Shown one piece after another: positions 1 through 9,180 of a stretch of 64,000 nucleotides of DNA (positions within the stretch are counted from its first letter, which is position 1; the number at the start of each line of letters is the position of its first letter). The DNA comes from Pseudomonas abieticivorans (lineage in GTDB: Bacteria > Pseudomonadota > Gammaproteobacteria > Pseudomonadales > Pseudomonadaceae). The DNA is taken from contig NZ_CP094975.1 in NCBI RefSeq assembly GCF_023509015.1, positions 5,263,501-5,327,500 of the forward strand, written 5' to 3'. A program made the translations under genes and the position numbers. The notes under the pieces were generated by a model. It was given only the letters and a program-made list of their open reading frames with translations, did not search any database and was not told the origin of the DNA.

Positions 1-2214
1 GAGTGCGTGCTGGTGCTGTTCGAGGAAACCGAAGTGGACGCTGCGGATACCGACGCAAGGTCGGTGGCGCTCTCGGAAAACCAGGTGCTGTCCAGCCTTG
101 AGCGTGATTTGCAACGTACCAAGCTGCAGTTGCAGGACACCATCGAGCAGTCGGAAATTTCCAGCGAAGAGCTCAAGGCCTCCAACGAAGAAATGCAGGC
201 CATCAACGAGGAGTTGCGCTCGGCCACCGAAGAGCTGGAAACCAGCAAGGAGGAATTGCAGTCGATTAACGAAGAGTTGCTGACGGTCAACTCCGAGCTC
301 AAGACCAAGGTGGAAGAGACCGACAAGATCAACGATTACCTGACCAATCTGATCGCCTCCACCGAAATCGCCACGGTGTTTGTCGACCGCACCCTGCGCA
401 TCAAGTGGTTCACCCCCCGTGCCACTGATATTTTCAGCATGCTGCCGGTGGACACCGGGCGCTCGCTGCTGGACATCACCCACCGCCTGGCCTACGACGA
501 AATGGTCAAGGACGCGACCACGGTGTTCGATACCCTGAGCACCATCGAGCGCGAAGTCAGCAGTGCCGATGGGCGCTGGTACATCGCCCGGTTGTTGCCG
601 TATCGCTCGGCAGAAAACTACATCGACGGCATGGTGCTGACGTTCATCGACATCACCAAGCGCCGCGAGGCCGAGGAGGAGTTGCGCCTGGGCGAGGAAC
701 GCATGCGCCTGGTGGCGGAGAACACCCGTGACTACGCGATCATCGTCGAAGACGAACAGGGCGTGATCACCAGCTGGAACACCGGCGCCGAACTGATATT
801 TGGCTACCCCAAGGCCGAAGCCGAAGGGCGCCCGATGGATTTCTTGTTCACGCTGGAGGATCGCGCCGCCGGGTTGCCGCATGCCGAGCTTGCCAATGCC
901 CGCCACAATGGCCGGGTCGAGGACGAGCGCTGGCACATACGTCGCGACGGCACGCGGTTCTATTGCAGTTGCGAGGTGACCTCGTTGCAAGGCGACAGCG
1001 TGCAGGGCTTCGTGATGATTGCCCGCGACTTGACCAGCCATATCGAGATCCAGCAGCAACAGTCGCAAAAACTTGCCGACACCCAAAACACCAGCCACCT
1101 CAAGGACGAGTTTTTCGCGGTGATGTCCCACGAGCTCAAGCACCCGCTCAACCTGATCCAGCTGAACGCCGAGATGCTCCGTCGCCTGCCGATGATGCAC
1201 CGCAATGGCAATGCGTCGCGCGCCGTGGAGACCATCCGCGACGCCGTGACCAGCCAGGCACGGATCATCGACGACCTGCTGGACGTGGCGCGGGTGCGCA
1301 CCGGTAAGCTGCAACTCAAGCGTGCCACCGTGAGCCTGGTGGCCCTGCTGCAGGACATTTACCGCGTGTTGGCGGTTGATCGCCAGGGCGCCGAGGTTGT
1401 GCTCCAGCTGCCCGACCCCCAGGCCGAGCCGTTGATCATTGACGCCGACCCTACCCGGGTCGAGCAGATCATCTGGAACCTGGTGAACAACGCGCTGAAG
1501 TTCACCCCGCCCGAGGGCCAAGTGCAGTTGGTGGCCGAGCGTTATGGCGATAACGCCAAATTGAAAGTCATTGATAACGGCCCCGGCATCAGTGGTGAGC
1601 AGTTGGGCAAAATTTTCGACTTGTTCGACCAGGGCGATAGCCCGCATTCCGCACATCATCGTGAGGGCCTGGGGATTGGCCTGTCACTGGTGCGGCAACT
1701 CACCGAGGCCCATGGCGGATCCGTCGAAGTGCATTCCCCAGGCGAAGGGTTGGGCAGCACCTTTACCATCAGCTTGCCGCTGAGCATTCATGCCGCAGAG
1801 GCGCCGAGCAGCAGCGCGCCGGCAGAGATGGCCGGGCGGCTGGCCGGGGTCAGGATTTTGCTGGTGGACGATTCCCCCGAAGTGCTGGAAGCCTTGACCC
1901 TGCTGCTGGAAATGGAAGATGCGCAGGTGTGCCCCTACGCCGAACCGCACAAGGCGCTGGAGGCGGCGAAGGGCGAGTGCTATGACGTGATCATCTCCGA
2001 CATCGGCATGCCAGGCATGGACGGCCATCAACTGATGCATGCGCTGCGCCAATTGCCTACCAGCAAGCACACCCCAAGCATTGCGCTGACCGGGTATGGC
2101 ACCCAGGCCGACATCAACAAAAGCGGCGAGTCGGGGTTTACCCGGCACTTGGGCAAACCGGTGGCGTATGACGATTTGATCGCGGTGATCGAGGGGATGC
2201 GGGCTTCCTCATGA
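1..2214 (+). CDS. CheB/CheR-type hybrid sensor histidine kinase, C-terminal part (5' end outside window)
   Basis: The reading frame is open from base 1, so this is the 3' part of a longer gene. A GTG at 7 is internal. The visible part starts with a long coiled coil (about residues 20-110, many EEL/NEE repeats), then two PAS domains (about 110-225 and 230-350), a HisKA domain with the phospho-acceptor in VMSHELKHPLN, a HATPase with the N box NLVNNALKF, and a C-terminal receiver with the phospho-Asp in IISDIGMPGMDG. This coiled coil followed by PAS is typical of proteins whose N-terminus carries fused CheB methylesterase and CheR methyltransferase domains; that part is inferred, not seen. It probably acts as a cytoplasmic signalling hub autophosphorylating on His and passing phosphate to its own receiver. 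The input signal is unknown. Confidence 0.85.
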   Translation, partial: ECVLVLFEETEVDAADTDARSVALSENQVLSSLERDLQRTKLQLQDTIEQSEISSEELKASNEEMQAINEELRSATEELETSKEELQSINEELLTVNSELKTKVEETDKINDYLTNLIASTEIATVFVDRTLRIKWFTPRATDIFSMLPVDTGRSLLDITHRLAYDEMVKDATTVFDTLSTIEREVSSADGRWYIARLLPYRSAENYIDGMVLTFIDITKRREAEEELRLGEERMRLVAENTRDYAIIVEDEQGVITSWNTGAELIFGYPKAEAEGRPMDFLFTLEDRAAGLPHAELANARHNGRVEDERWHIRRDGTRFYCSCEVTSLQGDSVQGFVMIARDLTSHIEIQQQQSQKLADTQNTSHLKDEFFAVMSHELKHPLNLIQLNAEMLRRLPMMHRNGNASRAVETIRDAVTSQARIIDDLLDVARVRTGKLQLKRATVSLVALLQDIYRVLAVDRQGAEVVLQLPDPQAEPLIIDADPTRVEQIIWNLVNNALKFTPPEGQVQLVAERYGDNAKLKVIDNGPGISGEQLGKIFDLFDQGDSPHSAHHREGLGIGLSLVRQLTEAHGGSVEVHSPGEGLGSTFTISLPLSIHAAEAPSSSAPAEMAGRLAGVRILLVDDSPEVLEALTLLLEMEDAQVCPYAEPHKALEAAKGECYDVIISDIGMPGMDGHQLMHALRQLPTSKHTPSIALTGYGTQADINKSGESGFTRHLGKPVAYDDLIAVIEGMRASS

Positions 2215-2224
2215 CGGCGGCCCT

Positions 2225-2297
2225 CACCCCAATTGGTTTATAAACGCGATCTGTTTTTAGCCCCCTTTCCCCCCGGGAGAGGGCGGGGCTGAGGGCA
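2225..2297. repeat. Intergenic-type GC-rich repeat overlapping the MscS gene end
   Basis: The stretch runs from an AACGCGATCTG-like segment through GCCCCCTTTCCCCCCGGGAGAGGGC to CTGAGGG and holds a short hairpin (CCCC/GGGG arms). Elements of this look are dispersed between Pseudomonas genes. It separates the converging kinase and channel genes and supplies the last codons of the channel gene. No T tract follows, so a terminator role is uncertain. Confidence 0.5.
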
Positions 2298-4692
2298 AGC
2301 CTGGCCCCTCGACCTTGGCCACTTCCTCATTACGCAGCACCATGCTCTGGGGCGAAGACAACGCAATCCCCATGTCCCGCAAGCGCCCCAGGATCGTGAA
2401 CAGCAGGTCACTGCGAGCCCCCGATACCGAGCGTGGGCTGTTCACATAGCCACTGACGCTGATGATCAAGCCGTTGTTGGTCAGGTCCTTGAACGACACC
2501 GATGGGGCCGGGGCCTTTAGCATTGCCTCGTGCTCGGTGAAGGCGTGCAGCAGCAGGTCACGGATTTGCAGCACGTCCGTTTCCAACGGCAAGGTCAGGG
2601 TTATGCCGACCACCCCCAGGGCATTGCCCATGGTCACGTTGCGCACGTTCTGGGTGATGAACTGCGAGTTGGGCACGATCACCGTGGAGCGATCGGACAT
2701 CTGGATTTCGGTGGCGCGCACGTTGATGCGGCGGATGTCACCCTCAACGCCAGCCAGGCTGACCCAGTCCCCCACCTTGACCGGCCGTTCGGTCAGCAGG
2801 ATCAAACCGGAGATAAAGTTCTGCACGATTGCCTGCAGGCCGAAGCCGATGCCCACCGACAAGGCGCTCACCACCCAGGTCAGGCTGGTAAGGTTGATGC
2901 GCAAGGTGGACATCACCACGATGCCCAGCAATACGAAGCCCAGGTAGCCGACCAGCGTCACCAGGGAGGCGCGCATGCCGGCATCCATGTTGGTTTCCGG
3001 CAGCAACCGCTCGCTCAGCCAGTTTTTCAACACGCGGATAGCCAGCAGGCCCGCCACGGCGAACACCAGGGCCAGCAAAATGTCACCCGGCACGATGTTC
3101 AGGTTACCCAGGGTCTTGTTGCCCAGGTCCAGTTGGCTGATGCCCTCGAACAATTCGCTGGGGTTGGAGCCCGATGGCATGAATGCCAGCAACACTGCGG
3201 CAAACAGCATCAGGGTGCGGCCGATGCCGGCCAGCACCGTACTGGCCTGGGCTTGGTGACGGGTGGACAGGCCCAGCACCGACGCCAGCGCCAGGCCGCC
3301 GGGTTGCTTGGGTGAAAGCAGGGTTTCGCAGACGTCGCCGAACCAGGCGATCAGTAGGTAGGCCGTGGTGGCCACAACGCTCATCCACAGCAGTTTCACC
3401 GTGAGAAAGTAGGCCAGCGTCAGGTAACCGCTGAGCAACGCCAGCAGGGTCGCGCCGACCCACACCGTCACCACGAACGGAATCAGCCCGGCCACGCCCG
3501 GCAGGCGCTCAAGCTCGAAGCGATGACGGGCCCTGTGGTAACGCCACAGCGCGAAGAAAAACACCAGCGACACCACCAGTGCCGTCAGGCCGTTGACCGC
3601 AACGGTCAAGGCCAGGCTGCTGGCAATCACACTGTTGATGCGTTCCTGGGTGCCGATGATCATCAGTGCCAGGGCCAACGCCACTGGCACGGGCCGCAGG
3701 GCTTCGGCGATCTCGTCGGGGATTTTTGGCAAGCGCCAGGAGGGGTGGGCCAGCATCAGCAGGGCCCGGCTGAGCCCGACGATAAAGGCGCAGAACAGCA
3801 CCAGCGTCAGCAACTGGTCGATCAAGTTGAGCACATCGTCACTGAGCACGGCACTGTTGACCAGGCCCCAGCGCAGCAGGCCGGTGGCGGCGGCAATGGT
3901 GATCACCGTGGCAAGCCCCACGGTCAGCGCCAGGGCGCTGCGGCGCAGGCGGCCCTCGGGAAGCCAGCGCACCATCGCCCACATCAACAAACGTTCCAGC
4001 AGGTGCCGCCCCCCTATCCACACCAGCACGGCCATCAATAGCGAGGCGATAAACAGCCCGCGGTTACCGGGTGCCAGTGCCGTATCCAGCGCATTGCCAA
4101 CGTCGTTCGCCAGGCTGCGCAAGTGGCCCAGGTCGTCGTCGGTGGGGCGGATCAGGTTGGACCAGAACACCGGGCTGAAGGGGCTGGCAGAGCGCGTGCT
4201 GATCTGTGAGTTGAACAGGCTGCGGCGCAGGTTGACGATTTGCGTGGCCAGGTCCCGCGCCGATTGGCTCAGGGTAGTGGCCTGCTTCTGGTCGTCGAGC
4301 AGGGCCGTGTTCTGCGTCGTCAATGCGCGGCGCTGGCTGGTCAGGCTGGGGGCCTCTTCCTCCTGTGCCGGGCCCAGCACCTTGAGTTGATCGCCCAATT
4401 TTTCCAGATCGATGGTGCGCTGTGCCACCAGGCCGTCGGCCTGCCTCTGCACCTGCATCGCCGCCTGGCGCAAACTGGACAGCAGGTCGTCATTGGCGCT
4501 TACCGTGACTTTCTGGCGAATCAGGTCCAACTGGTCATTCAGCGCTTCCAGATCCGCGCCGTCGGCCAACACCGGCAGGGCGCTGGCCGTGCCGGCCTTG
4601 GGCGCGGCCGCCTGGGCATGGGTCGGCAGGGCAATGCACAGCAACAGGGCGAACAGGCCCGCGCACCAGCGGTTCAGCAGGACGTGCTGCAT
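2257..4692 (-). CDS. DUF3772 mechanosensitive channel, MscS family
   Basis: The start is placed at the ATG at 4692, which follows an AGAGAGAA ribosome site and begins a clear signal peptide (QHVLLNRWCAG... ending near AQAAA). A longer frame to 4749 lacks these. The 811-residue product has a periplasmic helical DUF3772 region (about 40-190), a series of about ten to eleven hydrophobic segments, and an MscS pore/beta domain near residues 600-780 (IVQNFISGLILL, RPVKVGDWV, then IVPNSQF). MscS-like channels open under membrane tension and release solutes during hypo-osmotic shock in the inner membrane. The last ~15 residues (rich in G, P and S) are encoded by a GC-rich intergenic-type repeat, so the native C-terminus has been extended by repeat DNA. 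Confidence 0.88.
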   Translation of the reverse strand: MQHVLLNRWCAGLFALLLCIALPTHAQAAAPKAGTASALPVLADGADLEALNDQLDLIRQKVTVSANDDLLSSLRQAAMQVQRQADGLVAQRTIDLEKLGDQLKVLGPAQEEEAPSLTSQRRALTTQNTALLDDQKQATTLSQSARDLATQIVNLRRSLFNSQISTRSASPFSPVFWSNLIRPTDDDLGHLRSLANDVGNALDTALAPGNRGLFIASLLMAVLVWIGGRHLLERLLMWAMVRWLPEGRLRRSALALTVGLATVITIAAATGLLRWGLVNSAVLSDDVLNLIDQLLTLVLFCAFIVGLSRALLMLAHPSWRLPKIPDEIAEALRPVPVALALALMIIGTQERINSVIASSLALTVAVNGLTALVVSLVFFFALWRYHRARHRFELERLPGVAGLIPFVVTVWVGATLLALLSGYLTLAYFLTVKLLWMSVVATTAYLLIAWFGDVCETLLSPKQPGGLALASVLGLSTRHQAQASTVLAGIGRTLMLFAAVLLAFMPSGSNPSELFEGISQLDLGNKTLGNLNIVPGDILLALVFAVAGLLAIRVLKNWLSERLLPETNMDAGMRASLVTLVGYLGFVLLGIVVMSTLRINLTSLTWVVSALSVGIGFGLQAIVQNFISGLILLTERPVKVGDWVSLAGVEGDIRRINVRATEIQMSDRSTVIVPNSQFITQNVRNVTMGNALGVVGITLTLPLETDVLQIRDLLLHAFTEHEAMLKAPAPSVSFKDLTNNGLIISVSGYVNSPRSVSGARSDLLFTILGRLRDMGIALSSPQSMVLRNEEVAKVEGPGLPSAPPSPGGKGG

Positions 4693-4812
4693 GGTGATTC
4701 TCTCTTTGGCAGTAAACGGCTCGACGGCCATAGACTGCCAGAAAATCACTGGCGCAGTGTGAAATGCAGGTCTCCTGGGCTGCAGCGCGCAGTGGGCTGC
4801 TGGAGCGGCCGC

Positions 4813-5829
4813 CTATAGCCCGTCGAGCTTGCTGCGCTCCACCGCCAACTGGCGCGCATCCAACGGCACGTACCCCTCGGCACTGTCCGTTTGCGCCCGC
4901 ACCAGTGCCTGGCCTTCGTCGCTCAGCGCCAGGCGCAGGTATTGCTTGATGAACGGCGCCAGTGGTTGCCCAGGTGCCGCATTGACGAACAGGTGCAGGT
5001 AGGAGGACAGCGGGTATTGGCCCTTGCCTACCTCGGCAAGGCTTGGGCCGTGGGCCGGCTCGCCGGCCTTGGTACTCAACGGCACGATGCGCAGGGTGGG
5101 GGCCAGCTTGCCAGCGGCGAACCAGCCGGTCAGGCCGATGCCGTGGCTGTCGCCTGCCACGGCCTTGAGCACGGCGGCGGCGTTGTCCAGGGGTTCGTAG
5201 TGCGGGCTGAAGGGCAAGCCTGCGAACCGGTCCAGGCGCTGGTTGGTGGCAAAGCTGCCGTCATCGCGCAGGCCGTACACGTGGATGCGCCGCTGGGCCC
5301 AGTCGCCGGTCAGGCCCAGTTGGCCCCAGGTGTTGAGGTCGCCACCGGGCTGGCCGGCGGTGGCCAGGCGGGCCAGTTGCTCCAGGGTCAATTGCTTGAG
5401 TGGGTTGTCCGGGTGCACGTACACGGCCGGTGGGGTCTTGCCGTTGTCGCGCGGGCCGAAGCCTGAGTAGCCGATGCGAATATCCAGTGGCGGGCGATCG
5501 AACACTTGCTTGTAACCGTTCAGGTCGCCCAACCATGGTTCGCGCGACAGCGGCGCGATGGCCGTGGCGCCGGCAGTCAGCGCTGGCAGGCCCACGGATG
5601 AGCCTTGGGCCGAAACGGCGAAACGAAAGCCTGGGTGCTGGCGTATGAACAGCGCGTTGAGCTGTTCGATCAGCGTTTGCATACCGTCGTTGCCGATGAT
5701 GGCGATGGCGCCGTCGGCGGTCAGGTAGCTGGCCTTGGCGGGCGGTTGCAGGGTATCGGCCTGGGCTGAGTTAATGGCCAGGCAGGCGCCTAGCGCCCAC
5801 CAGGTGTTGCGTTTGATAAAACCGATCAT
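4813..5829 (-). CDS. PstS-like periplasmic substrate-binding protein (second copy)
   Basis: This 338-residue protein has an N-terminal signal peptide (cleavage near NSAQA-DT) and the phosphate-binding-protein fold signature: AIIGNDGMQTLIEQLNALF near the mature N-terminus, a SAQGSSVG loop, and VYVHPDNPLKQLTLEQL. Family members bind phosphate or other oxyanions in the periplasm for delivery to an ABC importer. Its first codon overlaps the stop of the upstream paralog (ATGA, 5826-5829), so the two are translationally coupled. No permease or ATPase gene is beside it. Ligand is unassigned; phosphate is only the family default. Confidence 0.8.
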   Translation of the reverse strand: MIGFIKRNTWWALGACLAINSAQADTLQPPAKASYLTADGAIAIIGNDGMQTLIEQLNALFIRQHPGFRFAVSAQGSSVGLPALTAGATAIAPLSREPWLGDLNGYKQVFDRPPLDIRIGYSGFGPRDNGKTPPAVYVHPDNPLKQLTLEQLARLATAGQPGGDLNTWGQLGLTGDWAQRRIHVYGLRDDGSFATNQRLDRFAGLPFSPHYEPLDNAAAVLKAVAGDSHGIGLTGWFAAGKLAPTLRIVPLSTKAGEPAHGPSLAEVGKGQYPLSSYLHLFVNAAPGQPLAPFIKQYLRLALSDEGQALVRAQTDSAEGYVPLDARQLAVERSKLDGL

Positions 5830-6848
5830 TGCGGGGCTACCTCATCGAGTTTGGCCAGTTCTGCCTGGGCTTGTTCGGCGCTCAAGGGGAAATAACCCTT
5901 GGGTTGGCTGGCGATGATCTGCTGGCCTTGGCGCGACAGTACAAAGCGCAGGTATTCGCGGGCGACCGGGTCGAGCGCCTTGCCCGGTTCGCGGCGCAAG
6001 TACAGGTACAGGAAGCGCCCGTAGGGATAACTGCCGTCACGCACCTGGGCCTCGGTACCGGTGCTCAGGCTGCCGTTTTTGGGGTTGACGATGGGCAGTT
6101 GCTTGATCTGTTGGTTGGCCAGGCCAATGGCGGCCACGGCCAGGCCGGCCGGGTCTGCAGCCAGGCGGGCGAGGATGGCTTGGGTGTTGCCGTAGGCCTC
6201 GTAGCTGGGCGTCAGCGCACGGCCCTGCAGGTGGCTGCCTTGCAGGTAGGTGCCAAAACCTGTGAACTGCGGCGTGCCGTAAGGGTGGATGCGCCGCTCG
6301 CGCCAGTCACCGCCAAGGCCCAGTTGGCCCCAGGTGGACAGATCGCCCGTGGGGTTGCCGACGCTCAGTGCGCGGCTGACTTGCTCGGCGCTGACCTGGG
6401 TGAGCGGGTTGGCCCGGTTGACGTATACCGCAAGCGAGGTGGCCAGGTGCTGGGAGGTGTCGTTGGCCGCCAGGGCAATGCGGATCTCCAGCGGCGCGCT
6501 GCCGACGATCTTGCGGTAGGCGGCGATCTCCAGCGGGTTGATCTCGCGGCCCATGGCGCCGAACAGGGTCACGCCATGGGTCAACAGGGGCACGGCGCTG
6601 GTGGTGCCCTTGGACTCGTCCTGGAAGCGCCAGGCGGGGTGGCTTTTGCTCAATGCAGCGTTGAAGCGCTCGACGATGTAGCGCACGTGCTCGGCGCCGC
6701 CGATGCGGATGGCGCCGTCGTCGGTGAGGTAAGGGGCACCTGGGGTGACGTCGATCGGTTGCGGCTGGTAGGGCGCAAGTTGGCCGGCGTGGGCAATGCT
6801 GGTGAGCAGCAGGGTGCCGGCAACGGCGCCCGTGAAGAGGCTATTCAT
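5826..6848 (-). CDS. PstS-like periplasmic substrate-binding protein (first copy)
   Basis: The start is placed at the ATG at 6848, preceded by AAGGACTG and followed by a signal peptide (NSLFTGAVAGTLLL... IAHA). A longer frame to 6902 overlaps the receptor gene stop and has no signal sequence. The 340-residue product shares its layout with the downstream copy: YLTDDGAIRIGG near the N-terminus, a glycine/serine loop (SKGTTSAVP), a GAMGREI motif where the paralog has APLSREP, and VYVNRANPLTQVS. The two look like an ancient tandem duplication. It lies 53 bases downstream of the TonB-dependent receptor gene and is probably cotranscribed, which suggests that it takes cargo from that receptor. Substrate unknown. 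Confidence 0.8.
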   Translation of the reverse strand: MNSLFTGAVAGTLLLTSIAHAGQLAPYQPQPIDVTPGAPYLTDDGAIRIGGAEHVRYIVERFNAALSKSHPAWRFQDESKGTTSAVPLLTHGVTLFGAMGREINPLEIAAYRKIVGSAPLEIRIALAANDTSQHLATSLAVYVNRANPLTQVSAEQVSRALSVGNPTGDLSTWGQLGLGGDWRERRIHPYGTPQFTGFGTYLQGSHLQGRALTPSYEAYGNTQAILARLAADPAGLAVAAIGLANQQIKQLPIVNPKNGSLSTGTEAQVRDGSYPYGRFLYLYLRREPGKALDPVAREYLRFVLSRQGQQIIASQPKGYFPLSAEQAQAELAKLDEVAPQ

Positions 6849-6901
6849 GAACAGTCCTTGAATGATGGGGCGCAGAGGGCCGCCCCCGGGTACACGAAGC
6901 A

Positions 6902-9076
6902 TCAGAAGGCCAGCGTCGCCTTGGCGATTACCTGGCGCGGCTCGCCAATCACGATCGCCGGCGAGCCCAGGCCGCTGCTCGACACGTAGTAGGTTTCGTC
7001 GAACAGGTTTTTAACGTTCAACTGCAGCGTCAGGTCTTTTTGCTCAAGTTTCATCTTGTAGCTGACGAAGGCATCGGCCACCTTGGCCGAAGGCAACCAG
7101 TACTCGGTGCCCGAGCCATCGTTGGCGCCCCATTTGCTCATGTAGCGGCCGCCCACGCCGGCGCGCAGGTCGCCGATGCCGACCTGGCCGAAGTCGCGGG
7201 TCAGGTACAGCGCCGCAGTGTTCTTCGACACGCCGTCCAGGGGCTGGCCCTGCAGGATCGGGTCCTTGGTCCATTCGGTGTCGGTGTAGGCGTAGCTGCC
7301 GCTCAGGCTCCAGAACTCGTCGAGCTGGCCGGTCACGTCCAACTCGATGCCGCGCGAGCGCGCTTCGCCACCCAGCCGGGTGCAGGTTTCGGTGCCGCAG
7401 GTGGCGCTGGTTTGCACGTTTTGCTTGGTGATGGTGAACGCCGCCAGGCTGGCGGTCAGGTAGTCGTTCTGGAACTTGGTACCGATTTCGTAGGCCTTGG
7501 CCTCTTCGGGCTCCAGGTCGCCGATCACGCTGGCGATCGAGGTGTTGGGGCGAAACGACTCGGTGTAGCTGCCGTACACCGACCAGTCCGGCTGGATCAG
7601 GTACACCAGGCCCAGGCGCGGCACGGCCTTGCTGCGGTCGACATCGGCGCCCACCACGAACGGCCGGCCCTTGCCGGTGTACTCGGTGAAGGACTCGTAG
7701 CGCAGGCCAGCTTGCAAAATCCATTGGTCGGTCAGGTGAATGGCGTCCTGCACGAACAGCGCGTGGGTGTGCAGCAGGTCGGTCTGGTCGCTGTTGGCCG
7801 CGCTCACGCGGCTGGGCACCGGCACCTGGCCGTACACCGGGTCGTTGTAATTGAAGCCCGTGTCGTTGACGTTGCGGATCAGGTCGCCCAGGGTGCGGTC
7901 GTTTTTCATGTAGTCAACACCCACCAGCAGTTCATGGCGCATACCGGCGAACTCCAGGTCGCCCAGGGCATTGACCGTGGCGGTGTGGGCTACTTGCAGC
8001 GCATCGCGGGTGGCATCGCCGCGGCGGGTGACGTTGCCGGTGGTGAAGTTGGCCGAGATGTAGCGCGATTGGTGGTCGTTGTAGTAGTTGCGGCTGTAGC
8101 CGTAACCGGCCTTGAGCGTCCACTGGTCGTTCAGGCGATGTTCGGCCGTCAGGTTGAAGGCGTCGGAGCGGCCGGTGGTGATGTTGAAATGTTCGTCCAG
8201 GCGGCGCGAGCGCGGAATGTCGAGCACCTTGCCGGTGGTGGTGTTGATTTGCGTGCCACGGTCGAACGGCACCGAGTATTCCATGTGCTCGTAGGCGGCA
8301 GTCACCGTGGTGTCGTCGCCAAACCAGGACAACGACGGCGCGACGACTTCCTGGTCGGTGCTGCCGAAGTTGCGCCAGTAATCGTATTGCTGCTTGTCGT
8401 AGATCAACCGGTAGGCAAGCCCGGTGTCACCCACCGGCCCCGTGGTGTCGAACTGGCCGCCGCCGCCGCCAAAGCTGGTGCCCCAGCCTGACACCGAAGT
8501 GGCCTGGGTCAGTTGCGGCTTTTTGGTGACCACGTTGATCACCCCGCCCGGGTCTTGCACGCCATACAGCATCGAGGCCGGGCCCTTGAGCACCTCCACG
8601 CGCTCGGTGGTGGGGGTGAAATTGCGGGCCTGCACCGATTGCATACCATCGCGCATGATCGAGTTGTCGCGGTTGGTGCCAAAGCCACGCTTGATGATCG
8701 CATCCTGGGTGCCCCCCAGGGTGTTGCCCTGCTTGACCCCGCTCACGGTGTTGATGGCCTCGTCCAGGCTCTGCGGGCTGCGGTCTTCGATGGCGCGGTG
8801 GGTGACCACGTTCACCGAGGCCGGCACTTCGATCAGCGGCTGTTCGGTGCGGGTGGCCACGGTGGAGGCCACGGCCTGGTAGCTGACCTGGCTTTTTTCC
8901 GTGGTGGTAGGGTTGGTGCGGGTGCTGTCGATGTTCACCGCGCCCAGTTCCAGGCTGTCGGCTGCCCACAGCGGTTGCGCCAGGCTGAGCATCAGCACGC
9001 CGCTGGCGCAGGCACTGCGGTAGCCAAGGGCGGGAAGGGTGTGGGGGGCTGTTGCCTGCTGCTGCCTGGATGTCAT
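6902..9076 (-). CDS. TonB-dependent outer-membrane receptor
   Basis: The 724-residue protein has a signal peptide ending near PLWAADS, a plug domain (about 70-180, with VEVLKGPASMLYG and PGGVINVVTKKP) and a beta-barrel ending in a C-terminal Phe, as expected for BAM-assembled porins. There is no N-terminal STN signalling domain, so it is a transporter without its own sigma/anti-sigma cascade. Sequence style is that of the siderophore receptor group. The following two PstS-like genes are unusual partners for a siderophore receptor and could mean that the ligand is an oxyanion or a phosphorylated molecule. A strong 10-bp inverted repeat lies just upstream of the start. Confidence 0.9.
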   Translation of the reverse strand: MTSRQQQATAPHTLPALGYRSACASGVLMLSLAQPLWAADSLELGAVNIDSTRTNPTTTEKSQVSYQAVASTVATRTEQPLIEVPASVNVVTHRAIEDRSPQSLDEAINTVSGVKQGNTLGGTQDAIIKRGFGTNRDNSIMRDGMQSVQARNFTPTTERVEVLKGPASMLYGVQDPGGVINVVTKKPQLTQATSVSGWGTSFGGGGGQFDTTGPVGDTGLAYRLIYDKQQYDYWRNFGSTDQEVVAPSLSWFGDDTTVTAAYEHMEYSVPFDRGTQINTTTGKVLDIPRSRRLDEHFNITTGRSDAFNLTAEHRLNDQWTLKAGYGYSRNYYNDHQSRYISANFTTGNVTRRGDATRDALQVAHTATVNALGDLEFAGMRHELLVGVDYMKNDRTLGDLIRNVNDTGFNYNDPVYGQVPVPSRVSAANSDQTDLLHTHALFVQDAIHLTDQWILQAGLRYESFTEYTGKGRPFVVGADVDRSKAVPRLGLVYLIQPDWSVYGSYTESFRPNTSIASVIGDLEPEEAKAYEIGTKFQNDYLTASLAAFTITKQNVQTSATCGTETCTRLGGEARSRGIELDVTGQLDEFWSLSGSYAYTDTEWTKDPILQGQPLDGVSKNTAALYLTRDFGQVGIGDLRAGVGGRYMSKWGANDGSGTEYWLPSAKVADAFVSYKMKLEQKDLTLQLNVKNLFDETYYVSSSGLGSPAIVIGEPRQVIAKATLAF

Positions 9077-9091
9077 GCGGGTGCTCTGCCG

Positions 9092-9128
9092 GTAGTGAAT
9101 GCGAATTAGATTTCGTTACATTCACTAC
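9092..9128 (-). promoter_or_regulatory. 10-bp inverted repeat upstream of TonB-receptor gene
   Basis: GTAGTGAATG at 9092-9101 and its exact reverse complement CATTCACTAC at 9119-9128 flank a 17-base AT-rich spacer. The dyad centre is about 34 bases upstream of the receptor ATG, so it sits on the promoter or the 5' leader. It is a candidate operator or a leader hairpin. It matches neither a good Fur box nor a Pho box by eye. Confidence 0.55.
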
Positions 9129-9180
9129 ACGGGCGCCGAGCGCAAACACCTCACACCCAAAGCAGAAATAGTTGTGAAGC

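Noticed and set aside
7040..8491. Long open frame opposite the TonB receptor gene
   Set aside because: It is a by-product of GC-rich codon bias on the antisense strand; its composition (H, G, V and Q rich) fits no protein family, and the receptor on the other strand is clear.
9092..9128. Fur box before the TonB receptor
   Set aside because: The AT-rich centre matches only about half of the 19-bp Fur consensus; the perfect dyad arms are unrelated to it.
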